The notes: a model not told the origin generated them from the letters alone. A stretch of 64,000 nucleotides of DNA from Neodontobutis hainanensis (GCA_024349245.1 JALDNG010000041.1:7523501-7587500); one strand, 5' to 3'. Counted from the first letter of the stretch, positions 47,599 to 59,700 are shown. A program made the numbers and translations.

Positions 47599-49082
47599 CA
47601 AATAAATATTGTACAGTCAAATTACAAATGTCCCACTCTTTCCAATCTTAGGTTGCCATAGAAACAGATACTGCTCCATTGTCCAAAACATGAGAATTGA
47701 TTAAAGGGAAAAAAAACTTCAAAGGTTTCTTTTCAATAGCATTATTAGCATTTGGAGCTAGCAATACCAGGCCTATAAAAGCCCAAATCTGACCTCATGT
47801 GCCCAATTTTAGTTTCATAAACTTAACACGGCAACCTGAACGATCTGAAGTGAATACTTACATACCATTATTTATTAAACTCAATGAGCCGTTGAAGTAA
47901 TTACCACGTAACATTACGGGATTTTATAAAATAAACTTTGTGATTATTTTTTATGAATAGTTTCCTGTGCAACAGCAAGATGAAGCTTACAATCCAGGTC
48001 ACTGAGATTAATAATGACGTTAATGTAATATGTCATAATTACAGAATTGAGGAGCCTTACAGATATAAAAGTGATAATGTGGTTCACTCAAATTGCGATC
48101 ATCTTTTCCTTTTTCTCTGTGTTTTTTGTTCTCCAATCAATCCCTTTCACAGTAATAAGTGATAATTCCTGATAATTAGAGGTTTTGTACAGTCTACCCA
48201 GAGCCACACATAAAGGACACGGCTGTCATTTCAGAAGAAGGTCACTGCTCTTCTTCTAAATGCACAGCTATTATGAGCTACACTGTTGCATATGCAGTAA
48301 AGTCTGTGTAACTTAAAACAAAGGGGTGTTTTTTTCCCCATTTCGATCTACATGACTGAGGAAAATATGAGAATAAAAAAGATAAAGCACTTGACTTGGC
48401 AGATCAGGGCTAAGAATGAAGAAAGTGACGAGAGACTCTTTACAGATCAAGCTGAAAACCTTGAATACGTTATGGGCTGATGATGGATAGACGGTCCGCA
48501 GCCACATTTACTGCGTCTTACTTATGCATGTCATTAACTCGGTGCATAGAGAGAAGTCAGACAGCAGCGCGGGGCATAAACACTCATGATGAATGATAGA
48601 TGGACAGTCTGGCAGGTAAATAGGCCGGTGTAGAGACAGACGCATAAATATGAGAGCAGGCAGGAAAACTGTCTGAATAATCAGGCGCCTCGGATAATTA
48701 AGTCAGACTAATAGATTGGTGCGGAATTACATGGACAAACAAATGGACAATATTCAAAAAGGACATGGTTAATTGGCACTTTGCCTGAAAAACACTGTTT
48801 AGAGGCTGTTTACTGGTTGATTTATGGTACATTACATTGAGTGCAGCAATCCACTTTGCAAGGAAATAGATTAAAGGAAAATGACTGGGATTATAATGTT
48901 GCTACCTAACAAACAAACAAAAATGGATTTAAAAATTTATGTAGGATTTCTACAGAAATTTGAATTAATCTTCAAGGTGCAGAAACCCATTTGTCTTTTT
49001 TCTTTGTCCCTCTAGAAAAATGGAGATGAGTGTATCTTGGATGTAGCCTGTATTGTGACATTTGTGACATTTATGACACAGT
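47599..49082. other. Non-coding DNA, nothing definite
   Basis: 48240-48720 is of even composition and repeat-free, perhaps a conserved non-coding block. A strong acceptor-like tract (tttctttgtccctctag, ending 49015) is followed by an open + frame of about 37 codons, but no donor or partner exon is apparent. Confidence 0.35.
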
Positions 49083-49215
49083 GTGGGTTCAGTCTCGGTG
49101 CTTCCTCCTTCCGTTCAAACACATCCTGACGTCAGGTGTGTTGGTCAATCTAAATTGTCTCTATAGTAAATGAAGTGTCAGCTCTGACCTCAGGCCTAAT
49201 GCTGCTGGGCTGTCA
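49083..49215 (+). mobile_element. Decayed SINE fragment
   Basis: ggtgcttcctccttccgttc, then ttggtcaatctaaattgtct and cctcaggcctaatgctgctg follow the order of the 47211 SINE body but with many changes; the head and tail are absent. Confidence 0.45.
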
Positions 49216-49289
49216 ACCAATCACAGCTCACAGAAGAAATAAAAACTAAACTATATATAAATTTGACTTTGTTTTTTTTGCAAAGCCCT

Positions 49290-49565
49290 GCATAGTATGT
49301 TTATTCAAGGTAAACCAGCGACTGCAGTCAAGAAATCTCTGAGGCACTCTGTTTTAGTGAATAATTAAACGTCCTTTATTTTAACATGGACAGGCATACG
49401 CGTTTCAACACAGGTCTTTGTCAGGGGCATTAGTGAGAGACGACCCAGTTGTGGCAATTAAAAAGAGCTGGGGGCAACGTGCCCTTCATTACATGACCCT
49501 CAGTTCCTGTTTTGCCCCTCAGACACCCACTCTACTTTTAATCCCTGATATTCTGTCTTTAAAAT
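49290..49565 (-). mobile_element. 3' end of an unassigned retroelement with GAAACGCGT motif
   Basis: On the - strand it reads aatgcccctgacaaagacct, then gtgttgaaacgcgtatgcct and gtccatgttaaaataaagga. The word tgacraag...gaaacgcgt followed by an aataaa is a recurring 3'-end signature of vertebrate retroelements. The poly(A)-type signal lies on the - strand at about 49376-49381. No coding part is preserved nearby. The family is not assigned. Confidence 0.5.
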
Positions 49566-52500
49566 AACCAGCATTCTGGTAAAATGAATAGTTCATGACC
49601 CTGGATCTAAACATCTGAAATTATCAGGTTTATATTGGCCATCCAGATTAAAAATGTTGCACCCACTGACCTAGTTTTGCCTTGCTTTATTTTTGGATTG
49701 CATTTTCACAGTGATTGTAAGACCTGTTTAAATCTTTCATTTGCATGTAAAGCAAACACACATTTCCATTCTGTGAGATGAACTTTGAACTGGCTCATCT
49801 TTCAAGGACAAGCATTTTATTTGTTCGGGAAAGAGATATTTGAGTTGGAACTTTTCTGACCAGTTCATACTTATCTAACAGGATGCCATTCTCTCTTTTT
49901 TATGTATTTGTAAAATTATATTGATGTTCAAACTGAAGACCATGCATAGACCAGCTCCAAAATGCAGACAATAATCACAGACACCAGAGCGACACCACTC
50001 TGTTTGACCCCAGTGAAGGCAGACTGTGTGAATAAAGATAAAATAATAGTCTTTTAGTCAGAAGAGGGGGGGCATGGAGGTCTGAGTAGACACGCTTCAT
50101 GGGACAGAGTCTGTTTCCTCACTGTCATCACTTTGTCATCTAAAGGCAAATCCAGGTCATTACCTTGAGGACACAACATTTTACACAAGTGCCAAGTGAG
50201 AAACTCTGTGAGAGATGACAAAGTCTCTCCGAAGTGTCCTCTCCCTCTGTGCCAGCCTTTTTAAACCAATGACCTTGTGCTTTTTGTAAGAAGAAAACTT
50301 GGCTCCAACTGTTGCAAACTGTGGTTGCGTAAAGGACAAAGATTTTGAAAACAATAGTGGGCCCAAGCTTAGTGTCTGAATCAGTGGTTTCTTTACATTT
50401 CATGATTTGATTTGAATTATTTAAAATTTTATAGACAAATGCAATATTCAGTTTTTTTTCTGCCGAAGCCTCTTTCCGACATTTGACTCAATCACATTTC
50501 TTCCAGGTGCCACACACTATTGACAGTTATTACTAAAAAGCTTCTTTGATCAGTTGGAGAGGCTTAAAGATAAGAGGCAGAAGACAAGACTGCCAACAAA
50601 AAGCTGCATGTAAAAAAAAATACCAGGAAATATACAAGCCCCAGGCCCACTCTATGTAATATGTGAATCAGCTCCAAGGCTTTAAAGTCATAGTTCTGAA
50701 CGAAAACACAAACATAAGGAAGGATCTCATTCCCCCACCGAGCTGCAGTCACACTTGCAGAAACAATCCGTGCCTGGGCTCGGAAACGTCAACCAGTTTA
50801 GTGTTGGCAGACTCCTTCATCCTCACGATGCACTCTTTACAAGAAGTGTGTTGTTAAATGGTATAAAGAGGAACAAAAGCTAAATGGTGTTCATATACAG
50901 TATATTTTGTGTGTTATCCAATTAGTTTTGGATGCTATCATCTGCCCAGATTCCCAAAAAGGCTTTAATTTCACCAACAAACTACTCACCATTGTTTAGA
51001 AAGGACATTGTTGGATATTACGTCATGTACACGGCTTGTTCCAGTGCTAGTGCGCATGTGCCACAGTCGTTACAATATTAGCACAAAAATCACCATCTTC
51101 GTAAAGGAGTTGGCTCATTTCTTTGTAAGCTTTGTGTTAACTCTGCTCCCTGACCCAAAGCTTGTGAAAGTCTGGATGTACTTTTTTGCCCAAAAACTTA
51201 ACATTGTACTTGCTACATGCACTCTCTTTCTAATTTAAGAAAGTTAGTCTCCATTTCTATTAAGTCTAAATGAGGGCACCCCTGAAACAAGATACAAAAA
51301 CTAAGAAGACTTTTTGGGTGCATCATTAGTAAGGCAGCCATGTTGTTGGTGTCTTTTTACTTAAATCAACATAACATACTTATAGGTCTACAAAATATAA
51401 TAAAATATATATTCTTTAATCTGTTTTTTTTAATTACTTTCAGATAAACTTTATTGATTTACTCCAACCAAACAACTTTACCATGCATTGTCATTTCAGA
51501 AAAGCAGTGTTTTTCCTTCATTTTCATAAGAGTTGATGTCCATGCACTGATTTTAATGGGAGAAAGGAGCTCAAACAAAAGTCATGAGATGGTTGTGGAG
51601 AAAATTGCAAGTAATCAACAATATTCATCTGCAGTGACATTAGCTCATGACCTAGAGAAACACAGCTGAATGATTTATGTGACTGTCCACCGCATTTGTC
51701 TTTGTTTTATGAAGTCTGCAATTAATTCTGATGTTTCTAATCTAGAGAGTTGACATTTACATACTTAACAAAGCGGCTCTTTTTAGAGTATAGTTTTACT
51801 TAAAGCCTTTAGGTGCAGCTCTTGATCTTATAGTATTGACAATCACAGCAGGAGTCTATATGGATTATATCTTTTGATGTAATGTGTGGAGACAAGTTAA
51901 AAATGGGATCAAAGTGAAAAACTTCATGAGAACATTTCCAAAGTGTGAAGTTATCTAAGGACACTATGAAGTAATGTAGCAGCAGAATTGGTCCATTTCT
52001 TCATGGTTTGGTCAGGTTTAGATAGGGCCAGTTTAAAGAAGGCTGTATATTGTTAATAATGTTCTAATTAATATGCAATTAGACTTAACACAATAGTTAT
52101 TGCCCTGACATTTAAAGTTTAGAACAGGCTCATTTCCTCTAAATGTCTATGCCCGTTACATGGAAAACACTATAATGTAACTTTGACGAGGCGATGTAGC
52201 AGCTATTAATCACCAGAGTGGACACATGCATGAAATATGGAAACTACAGAATAAGACGATATGGATGTGATAGAGCAGTGATGAGGATAAGGAATAATTA
52301 CTCTGTTCTTTTTAGGTAAACACTGGTCAGTAATCCATAGACACTGACATGTGGCCTGTGGCATTTTCTGATTTATATGTATCTGATGTAGACAATACAC
52401 AAAGCAAAAACTGAAGGAATACAACATGTATTATTAGCACCTAATAAATTATTAAAACTAATTTTGAGAAGTATATATTCTCAAAATGATCTTGATGGTT

Positions 52501-52699
52501 CTTAGAGATGAGATTGGTCTCACTGACAGTACCCTCAGCGGGACAGAAACCTCCGATACAAATTGTGAGGTGAGTGTCTTTTGTGCACGGTATGCTAACC
52601 AGAGGCTAACTAAACTAGGGGGATAATACATTATCATATAATACAAACTGTGTAAACGCACTCTTAAAAATGTATATATTTTTTACTATCTCTTTTTAT
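49566..52699. other. Non-coding DNA, nothing definite
   Basis: AT-rich. Short frames only; no transposon ends, arrays or RNA genes recognised. Confidence 0.4.
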
Positions 52700-53056
52700 A
52701 TTGGTGGGGGAAACCGGAGTAGCAGGTGAGTCAAGTTTGCTTCACCTGCTTTAGACAATATTTTCACGGACCGGCCTTTCAGATGTGGCGGATAAAATTC
52801 TTTGCAAAGAAACCTTCCAAAGACATTCTTTTTTACTCATTTTGTTAGCCTGGGGGGTTAATTTTAGCGGCAAGGTATTACGTGACCGGGACAAGCGTCA
52901 AGAGTGAGCCATAGACGGATATAACAGAGGGAATCCGGTCATTTTTCAAAATAAAACATCGTTCAGAATCAGATAATAAATAAAACGGAAGTAATGTAAG
53001 TTATTTATTTTTTCTCTGCGGCCGATACCAAATGACCCGGGGGTTGGTGACCACTG
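52700..53056 (-). mobile_element. hAT transposon 5' end, truncated
   Basis: The right border reads, on the - strand, cagtggtcaccaacccccgg, a terminal inverted repeat of the type common to vertebrate hAT elements. It is followed by tcatttggtatcggcc. About 215 bases in, the - strand has atg (52840) encoding MSKKEC, then fragments such as EGFF-like and SERPVREN strips in broken frame, as expected for the first codons of a hAT transposase with its N-terminal zinc-finger region lost. The element is cut off near 52700 and the opposite terminus is missing, so no target duplication can be tested. Confidence 0.65.
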
Positions 53057-53081
53057 GTGTAGAATATATATAAATAAGTAT

Positions 53082-53474
53082 TTGCACTTTTCTAACCCCA
53101 ACAAGTCTAAAAAAGACATGATCATTTCTTATAAAACCTTGACTACAAGCCACTCTAAATGTGCCGCTGTTGTTCTTTTATCCAACAAAAGTGAGACACC
53201 AAACGCTGGTAGTGGGAGCTCCAGACAGGCTTCCAGAGAAGCTGACAAGACCTCCTGCATCGACACAGTAGAGACAGTGGGGAAGAAGAAAGGAAGCGCT
53301 GGGGGAGAAGAGAGGATGACAAAACAGACACCACTTCACAAAAAAGGCAAATCCACAGGGAAAAGGGCATATGTAAAGAGTAGAATGGGTTTCTCCAGTA
53401 GGACAAACACAGCCGATGACACCTCCTGCTGCGGCCCGGGGGAGAGGACATGTTTGCAGAACAGGAAGAACTGA
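53082..53474 (+). CDS. Unrecognised 130-codon open frame, doubtful
   Basis: The longest uninterrupted + frame of the right half, over a GC-richer patch. The product would be Lys/Ser/Thr-rich and hydrophilic with no domain, signal peptide or membrane segment that I recognise. There is no plausible promoter, and three overlapping - strand frames are open as well (up to 109 codons), which points to a composition effect. It may be chance, or an exon of an unknown gene. No function is proposed. Confidence 0.15.
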   Translation: MHFSNPNKSKKDMIISYKTLTTSHSKCAAVVLLSNKSETPNAGSGSSRQASREADKTSCIDTVETVGKKKGSAGGEERMTKQTPLHKKGKSTGKRAYVKSRMGFSSRTNTADDTSCCGPGERTCLQNRKN

Positions 53475-55466
53475 GAGGAGAAACAGCGACAAATATGTAG
53501 AGTTACTGACCTGCTGCTCACGCCCGGCAAGAAGAAGAACAGAGAGGAGTCAGGGCTCTCGGGGAGTCGAGTGAAGGGACTACTAAACAAGCAGTGATAA
53601 GTATTCAGAACAAGCAGCTCTGACAGCAAACTTGAAAGAAAGCTGGTGTTCCAAGTGTACTTCAAAGCCCAGCTAGGCGAGGAGCTATAGCAGCAACCGT
53701 GAGGAATAATACTCAGTTTTCACGCTGTAGTGAAAATACTGGTTGTTTTGATGCTGTTAAGAAAACTGTGACATCTTCTGTGACATTGTATTATTAGGCT
53801 GGGTCTTACACCAGATTGTTTAATCATAATTTCAGACATAGAATCCCTTGTTGGCGTCATGCTAATCAATTCCACTACACCTAATCAATTTCCAAGGATG
53901 CTCTGTTACGCTAACTTCCGAACCTAATAACTATTTTAACAGATGCAGAGTTGAAAAGTTTGAGCTTAATACATTCGACTGTGTGTGTTTCCGTGTTGAC
54001 GCTCTTAAACTAGCAGCTTGAGTTTGCGGTTTATTGTCACTATAATGAAACTACAAATGGGAGATTCCTTTCTTAAAGTTACCTGGCCTTTTATGGATTG
54101 CATCACACAGACTTGTTGCATAATTACAGTCAAGGGTTGACTTGAAGCCACTTTAATACTAGAAAGAAGACCAGATTCTTCTTGTTGGGTTTAAAGGCTT
54201 TTGGATAATGTAATTCCTCAAAGAGTGATTATAATTAATGTGGCCAGTTTTATTGTAAAGGTGTGTTCAGAGAGATTGGATCTTTAGGTTGCACAATGAA
54301 AAAATATCAGCTTATGACTCTTAACTCTTTTAATCAGTGTAATTAAAGTGAGTAGAAGTAGTTTTGCAAATGAAGCAGAAAAGTACAAAACAAGTGAATG
54401 TGGATACATGTTCATATCTCTAAAAGACAAAATACAAGGTCTAAATCGTCCATTGTGTTGTTTATCTTGTTCTGTCTCTGTCGCTGACCCTTTAAGGTCC
54501 TTTAATAGTACCCTAACCTTAAGACTTAACAAGAATGTATTGTGATAATTTTGGAGAAATAGATTTTCAAATAATTGCCATGTGATTATAATCAATGTAT
54601 TAGATTGATCAAAATTAAAGCGGACTTCAACCCACTCCACTCTGTTCTTTTTATTATGGTCTGTCCTCTCTCTCTCAGTTCTGTTTAGATGCCTCAGCAA
54701 AAAACATATTGCCCAACATAAAACCTCAATTGAAAGTTTACAGCGTGTAAACCTGTCTCCGAGCCACGTTCCTCCTCTCAGTTTCTAGTGAGTGTGTGTC
54801 TTATTATTATTATCGTTGGAAGGTCAGTCACTGGACACCAGAGGCCAGTTGCCAGAAGCCGGTTAAACAAAGTCAGAGTTACAGAGTACGTTTTGAGTTG
54901 ATAAAACCAAACAAACTGGGTTATCAACATTCTCTGTCAGCTCAGGTTTATAACTCTTAAGTAAAGCACGTGCATCGATCAAAGTATTGAGTAACAGCTA
55001 TGAACTTCTTTGACTTTAGTTACAACTACTAGTGGCGTACTTATGTATTGTTTGTAGACAAAATAAAAAAAAAGAAAGACAAAGATGACTGGGGCCCTCC
55101 TCAGGCATTCACGCCAGCGGAGCATGGACTTGAAGCAGGTGCATGTTCTAATCCATCTAAAAGCTTTTCATTTATATAAGAGGTATATATAATAACATTT
55201 AGCACTTTGTAGACTCATTTCAAATAATCTAGTCTATACAATCTCTTGTTTTACATTTTATTTTAATATTTTGGTGTAATAGTGTTACTTTGTACACAGA
55301 GTCTGTCCATGCCCCTTTTATATTTTGTAGGATGAAGCTCATAATGAGGACACCCTCTTGGTGTGCTCAAAGCTGCGGAGGTAAATGGATTTTATTATTC
55401 TCCAAAACCAACTGAAACGTTTTTGAAATAGTTTTTTCTATTTTAGGATTATTCAGAACATAATAA
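53475..55466. other. Non-coding DNA, nothing definite
   Basis: AT-rich, short frames; a small tta/tat run at about 54800. No element recognised. Confidence 0.4.
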
Positions 55467-55735
55467 TAATAACAATCTTTATTTTTATTTAGCACTTTTC
55501 CACCTACTGTAGTAGGCACTCAAAGCGCTTTACATACATTAATCTATTACCAGTGTTACAGAACATCACTGGAGGCAATGTAGGTTAAGTGTCTTGCCCA
55601 AGGACACAACGACAGTATGCAGGGGAGAGCGGGATGTTATGATGTTTTGGGACGTTTCGAGCGGGGATCGACCCGCCCACCCGTCGGTCGAAGGACGGCC
55701 GCTCTCTCAACTATACTGCCGCCCAACGTCACGCC
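55467..55735 (-). mobile_element. tRNA-headed SINE, sister of the 12127 copy
   Basis: Read on the - strand it has gagagcggccgtccttcgac, gggtgggcgggtcgatcccc (B-box-like), the linker gaaacgtcccaaaacatcat, ctgtcgttgtgtccttgggc and the tail gtaaagcgctttgagtgcct. Block for block it parallels 12127-12360, including the linker absent from the 40796 copy. The 3' end runs into a short aataat repeat. Confidence 0.8.
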
Positions 55736-55970
55736 CCAGAGTTCACAACCTCACACTTCACAGGGCGAAAAAACAAAAAGGTATTAACATTTCTGTTAAA
55801 AATAAATAAATACGGCTTTGTACCAAAAAACTACAGGCTTTTGTTTTTAATAAACACATTCTGTTTTCTGAACGACAATAAACTAACCTTTACTTATCTT
55901 TTCTAAGCAACAAGAAAATCAATAAAACAGAAATATGTGCTCTGTGGTTTTTTATTTCTTTTAAAAGTTA

Positions 55971-56217
55971 TCTGAAATATTGTGTCGTGATGGCATCTCT
56001 CACTTCTCTGCCAGATGGACAGTTTAAATGAACTGGGTCAGTTTTGTCATGGAGGTGCTGTTGGTGTGTGGCCACTTTTACTTTTTGAAATGTGGCTATG
56101 TTGTGCAGGACAGCACAAGCAGCCACTATTTCAGAGTCCCTCTGTGTTGACACTCTGAGATGTGTGCGTAATCTATGACTCCAAAGACTCGAGAAAATCC
56201 TTTTCCAAAGCGTAGGA
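55971..56217 (-). pseudogene. PIF/Harbinger transposase C-terminal fragment
   Basis: On the - strand the frame reads LWKRIFSSLWSH, LRVSTQRDSEIVAACAVLHN, IATFQKVKV and finally GREVRDAITTQYF before a stop. The ACAVLHNIA strip and the final VRDAI..QYF are hallmarks of the end of the Harbinger (HARBI1-like) DDE nuclease domain. The catalytic Asp and Glu residues lie further upstream in intact proteins and are not found here. Host-domesticated HARBI1 genes have long intact frames; this is only about 80 codons, so I read it as a transposon relic. Confidence 0.75.
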
Positions 56218-56262
56218 TAAATTAGGTATACTTTAGGATCTCTGATTCTTTACTGGCAGGAT

Positions 56263-56519
56263 GAAGAAAAGGTTAAAGCAAAAGCATCTGGACTTAGTTT
56301 TTAAAGTGAAGACATTTTGACTTTAACCTCAAGAGACTTTATAAATTCGGAGTTCAACTGGTAAGAGAGCTGAGCTTATATCTCTAGAGGGAGGAGTTTC
56401 TTCTGAAACTAACTCTGATGGAACAAGGCTGTTCTGGTCTCATAATTCCAAGAGACATTTTGTCGACATTTCACCTTGAAAACTAAGTGCAAATGCTTTT
56501 GCTTTAACCTTTCCTTCAA
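56263..56519. repeat. Foldback element with 48-bp inverted arms
   Basis: tgaagaaaaggttaaagcaa and the following bases to 56310 are matched in reverse complement by 56472-56519, with about six mismatches in 48 positions; the shared core aaaggttaaagcaaaagcat is exact. The 161-bp spacer is unrelated, except that gacattttg occurs near both inner ends. Transcribed RNA could form a long hairpin. It begins about 50 bp beyond the visible Harbinger relic and may be part of the same insertion. Confidence 0.8.
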
Positions 56520-56915
56520 GGTGACCTGGATGCCTTTACCTTTACAGACTTCTAGGCAGATGGCTTCAGAAGCTCATGAAGCTGCCATAAATATATAAAC
56601 AATATCTTTCATACAGAGGACCATCTGGGAAAGCCAAAGGATTTTGTCTGTCCCTCAAAGTTCTTTCTTTGAGGAACAGCCATGTCTTAAACCTGCTCAC
56701 AGAGGATGAACAGAGTGTGATCTAAATGTATACCGAGAATATTTGTTTCATTTTTAAATAAACATAGATTGATAGTGTATATGACATTCTTCCTCTTTAT
56801 GTATACAAATATAAGGTTCACAAACATCAGACCTTATTAACTTATTAACTTTTACAGTTGATCTATTGCATCAAGGAGCAACTTCACTCTTGATTGAAGT
56901 TTTTCACGAATGAAA
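56520..56915. other. Spacer between foldback and unclassified repeat
   Basis: AT-rich; nothing recognised. Confidence 0.4.
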
Positions 56916-56997
56916 CGAGACGCTTGCGTTTCATCCAACAGCGCGTGAGTGTGACTCTTGCATAGGAAGCTCCGGTGTATCCTCGATAATGTCTCCT
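56916..56997 (+). repeat. Unclassified ~90-bp repeat, copy 2 of 2
   Basis: Starts cgagacgcttgcgtttcatc and ends aatgtctcct; aligns with 43256-43345. The piece RKLRCILDNVS encoded at 56960-56995 also resembles a strip of a fish LINE ORF2, but the second copy does not support that coding reading. Confidence 0.5.
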
Positions 56998-58905
56998 ATG
57001 TGGGCATGATTGAGGTGCGAGGAGTGGAGGGAAGTGGAGGCGTCAGAGGTGCATGTTTTGAGAAAGAGATGCAGCCCTGGAAACACAGCATATTTTGTGG
57101 ATCAAGGCTGGCCTGTGACAGTGGTCTAATTGACATCTGTGTAACCCTCCATCATAAGACTCTCATGGCAAAAAGAAAAATTGTCCGTTAGTGTCAACCA
57201 ACAGCAATTTTACCAATTGTTATGCTTTAGTGCTTTATTTGTTGAACATTCACTCTAGGCATCTCAGTGTACATGGATGTGTACATGGACCATTAATCTT
57301 TGACAGTGTGAGCCACCAATATTTTATGATGTTTACCATTTGCTAATGTTTTTTTAGTATCCTTAGCTGTGTGCTAAAAATAAATTCTTATCGCCTTCTC
57401 ATTAATGAACGTGAATTTGTGTGTTCGCATTTTAGCTAAAGAAGTCGGCGTCACTGGCAGATGATTTAGTTGTTGTTTCAGTGTTGACTCCTGATCACGG
57501 CACCATTTAAAATGGATTACAGAACAGATTTAGCTTTGGGCACTGAACTGCTTCAGTGTTCAAACAATGGTTGAGATCAACATCCTAATCTGTATGCTAA
57601 TGAGTGTGTTTGATATTTGCTCTTAAGTCTTATCCTAGGGAGCCCGCTCTGCGCTCTGAAGCCAAACAGAAGCCATAGGGCTGTGAGGAAAGCACACAAT
57701 CTCTATTGTAAAAATGACAAAATATGTAAGTTCAGCATGTGGCCATAAAAAGCGCGGGTTGAAATGAAGCACAGCCTCTGTCACATCACTGCAGGCTCTG
57801 CATTATCAATAGCTACTTTTGTAGAAACACTTTCCAAACAACAGAGATGATGAGACTCGGAGACACGCGCGACAGGAGGCCAGCGTAATGGAAACTAATG
57901 GATGAGGGGAACAAAGAGGACACTATTATTTTAGAAAGAGGCTTCTATTACTGTTGCACACTGAAGTGCATATGCAGATGCTGCATAATTTACAAAGCTG
58001 GTTAAAAATAAATAAAAAAAAGAACACTGTAAATAGAACACAGAATTTTTCTGTTGTGTGCACATCCTGAATAAGGACCTTGTAAATGCTGAACTGCAGT
58101 AAACCTTCTTAAGAAAAAATATGCACAATGATTACTGCAATGATTAGAGATGTGTTTTTTCTAGAAATTTTCTAGAAATTTCTAGAAATTAAAAAAAATA
58201 AATAAATATTTACATGGCATATTTGTTTGCATTTTGTTGTGTCTTCTTTGTTTGGAGCATTTAAAAATTTTGGAAAAGCAGACAGGAGCAAAGCCACAGT
58301 GACTAAACTATATACTGCGGTATAAATAAAAACTGAACCAGTGAAAATTGGAGTTTAAGGGCCAGATCTACTTAGCTGTGCAATTTTGCCCGGCAATTGT
58401 GGCAAACATCTAACAGAAAAAACATCAATGTGTCTTTGAGAAACTTGAAAAGAAGGCATGTGTTACCAGAAAGCTCTCTTCTTTACTGATGCTAATTTCT
58501 CTACCCAATATTTCACATTTCAATATTTCTAGTGTGATGCGCACGCCAGTTCCTTTCACAGCGTGGCAAAAGCAAAAAGGCCACTGCACATTTCGGGATA
58601 AAGAGAGAGGTTAGAGGAAAAAGAAGAGAGCATAAAAAGAAGAAATAACAGTTTTTTGTATGTGCTGTATTCGATTATATCACCATTTAACCTGCATTGA
58701 GTCACTTCACTGAAGAACAGTGGGTGTTGTGATTAGCAGAAGCCTTGAGTATTGATTTACCTTTTTGTTATAATTAGCTAATGGCTGCTATTATAAAACA
58801 CAGTGCTATATGTGGAGACTAAAGTGTGGGTAGCTTTCACCTCTGGGGCTTGTCTACAGTGATTATGATGTTGCACGCAGCGCCAACGTTTTCCAAATTT
58901 CACTG
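56998..58905. other. Non-coding DNA with a small tandem repeat
   Basis: ctagaaatt occurs three times in tandem at 58161-58190. Otherwise AT-rich; no gene recognised. Confidence 0.4.
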
Positions 58906-58968
58906 CAGCTGATTACACTGATTAGCATCTTTAGTCAGAGAGGAGGGTGTAATCACACTAATCAGCTG
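58906..58968. promoter_or_regulatory. TAATC-rich imperfect palindrome
   Basis: cagctgattacactgattag (58906-58925) faces taatcacactaatcagctg (58950-58968); 16 of 20 positions pair. It contains two GATTA and two TAATC words, the core recognised by K50 homeodomain factors (OTX, PITX and similar), and each arm ends in the E-box-like cagctg. This arrangement suits an enhancer but is only suggestive. Confidence 0.3.
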
Positions 58969-59484
58969 TCTCTCTGATTGGCTGGACTGAGACCCAGACT
59001 ATGCTCAGCCTCACTGGCATATGGCTGGAAACCCCTGAGGACTAAGTTGATGGGACAGAGTTAGTCATTTTCACAACTTATAAGCTCTTACTAAAATCGA
59101 TTCCAAAATAAAGGATTTTACCAACATTGGTGTTTGATCAGGTGTGTTTTCTTCCCCATAAAACGCGGAAAAGAAACACACCCCATCTTCTACACACCCA
59201 AAAATACTTTAATGATTTCTTATTGAGCATGTGAACAGCTATGAACATATCCAGTGAAAATTTTAACAAAATTTGAATCATTGTATAAACCCTTTTCCAC
59301 CCTTAGCCACTTTGCTAGAACAAAAAACATTGTGAAAATAATTAATTTCTCATCAATAGAAAATGGCCAAATTCCCAAAACCTTGATCCTTTTGTTTTTC
59401 AACAATTCAGATGTAGATTTGCTGGTGTGTTTCAGATCAGAATTAAATTTAAAAATCCTTCTCTTAATATAGTGTTATTGCCCT
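58969..59484. other. Non-coding DNA, nothing definite
   Basis: AT-rich; short overlapping frames on both strands without domains. Confidence 0.4.
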
Positions 59485-59700
59485 GTCCTATCTCAGGGAC
59501 TTTATCGCCCTATTAGAGCTCTTTGTTCTCAACATGCTGGGTTAATAGTTGTTCCTAGGGTTTAAATAAAAGCACAATGAGAGGTAGAGCCTTCAGTTTT
59601 ATGGAATCAGCTTCCAGCTCATGCTAATCAGGCAGACAGTCTCTACATTGAAAGTAAGACTTGAGATCCTCTTTGATAAAACTTATGGTCAGGACAAAAC
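59485..59700 (+). mobile_element. L2-type LINE 3' end fragment
   Basis: YRPIRALCSQHAGLIVVPRV is encoded at about 59505-59565, then, with frameshifts, WNQLPA and a degraded SLYIESKT strip, finally gatcctctttgataaaactt. This is the post-RT tail of a fish L2-like LINE, related to but distinct from the copy at 2886. The copy is 5'-truncated and inactive. Confidence 0.7.

Noticed and set aside
49016..49126. Open frame after a very pyrimidine-rich acceptor
   Set aside because: No donor, partner exon or recognisable protein; the frame runs into a SINE fragment.
53155..53665. Overlapping - strand open frames of 98-109 codons
   Set aside because: Ser/Leu/Cys-rich low-information products in mutually exclusive frames over a purine-biased patch; typical of compositional bias.
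55971..56217. Domesticated HARBI1 host gene
   Set aside because: Only the C-terminal strip is present, with no catalytic residues or further exons visible.
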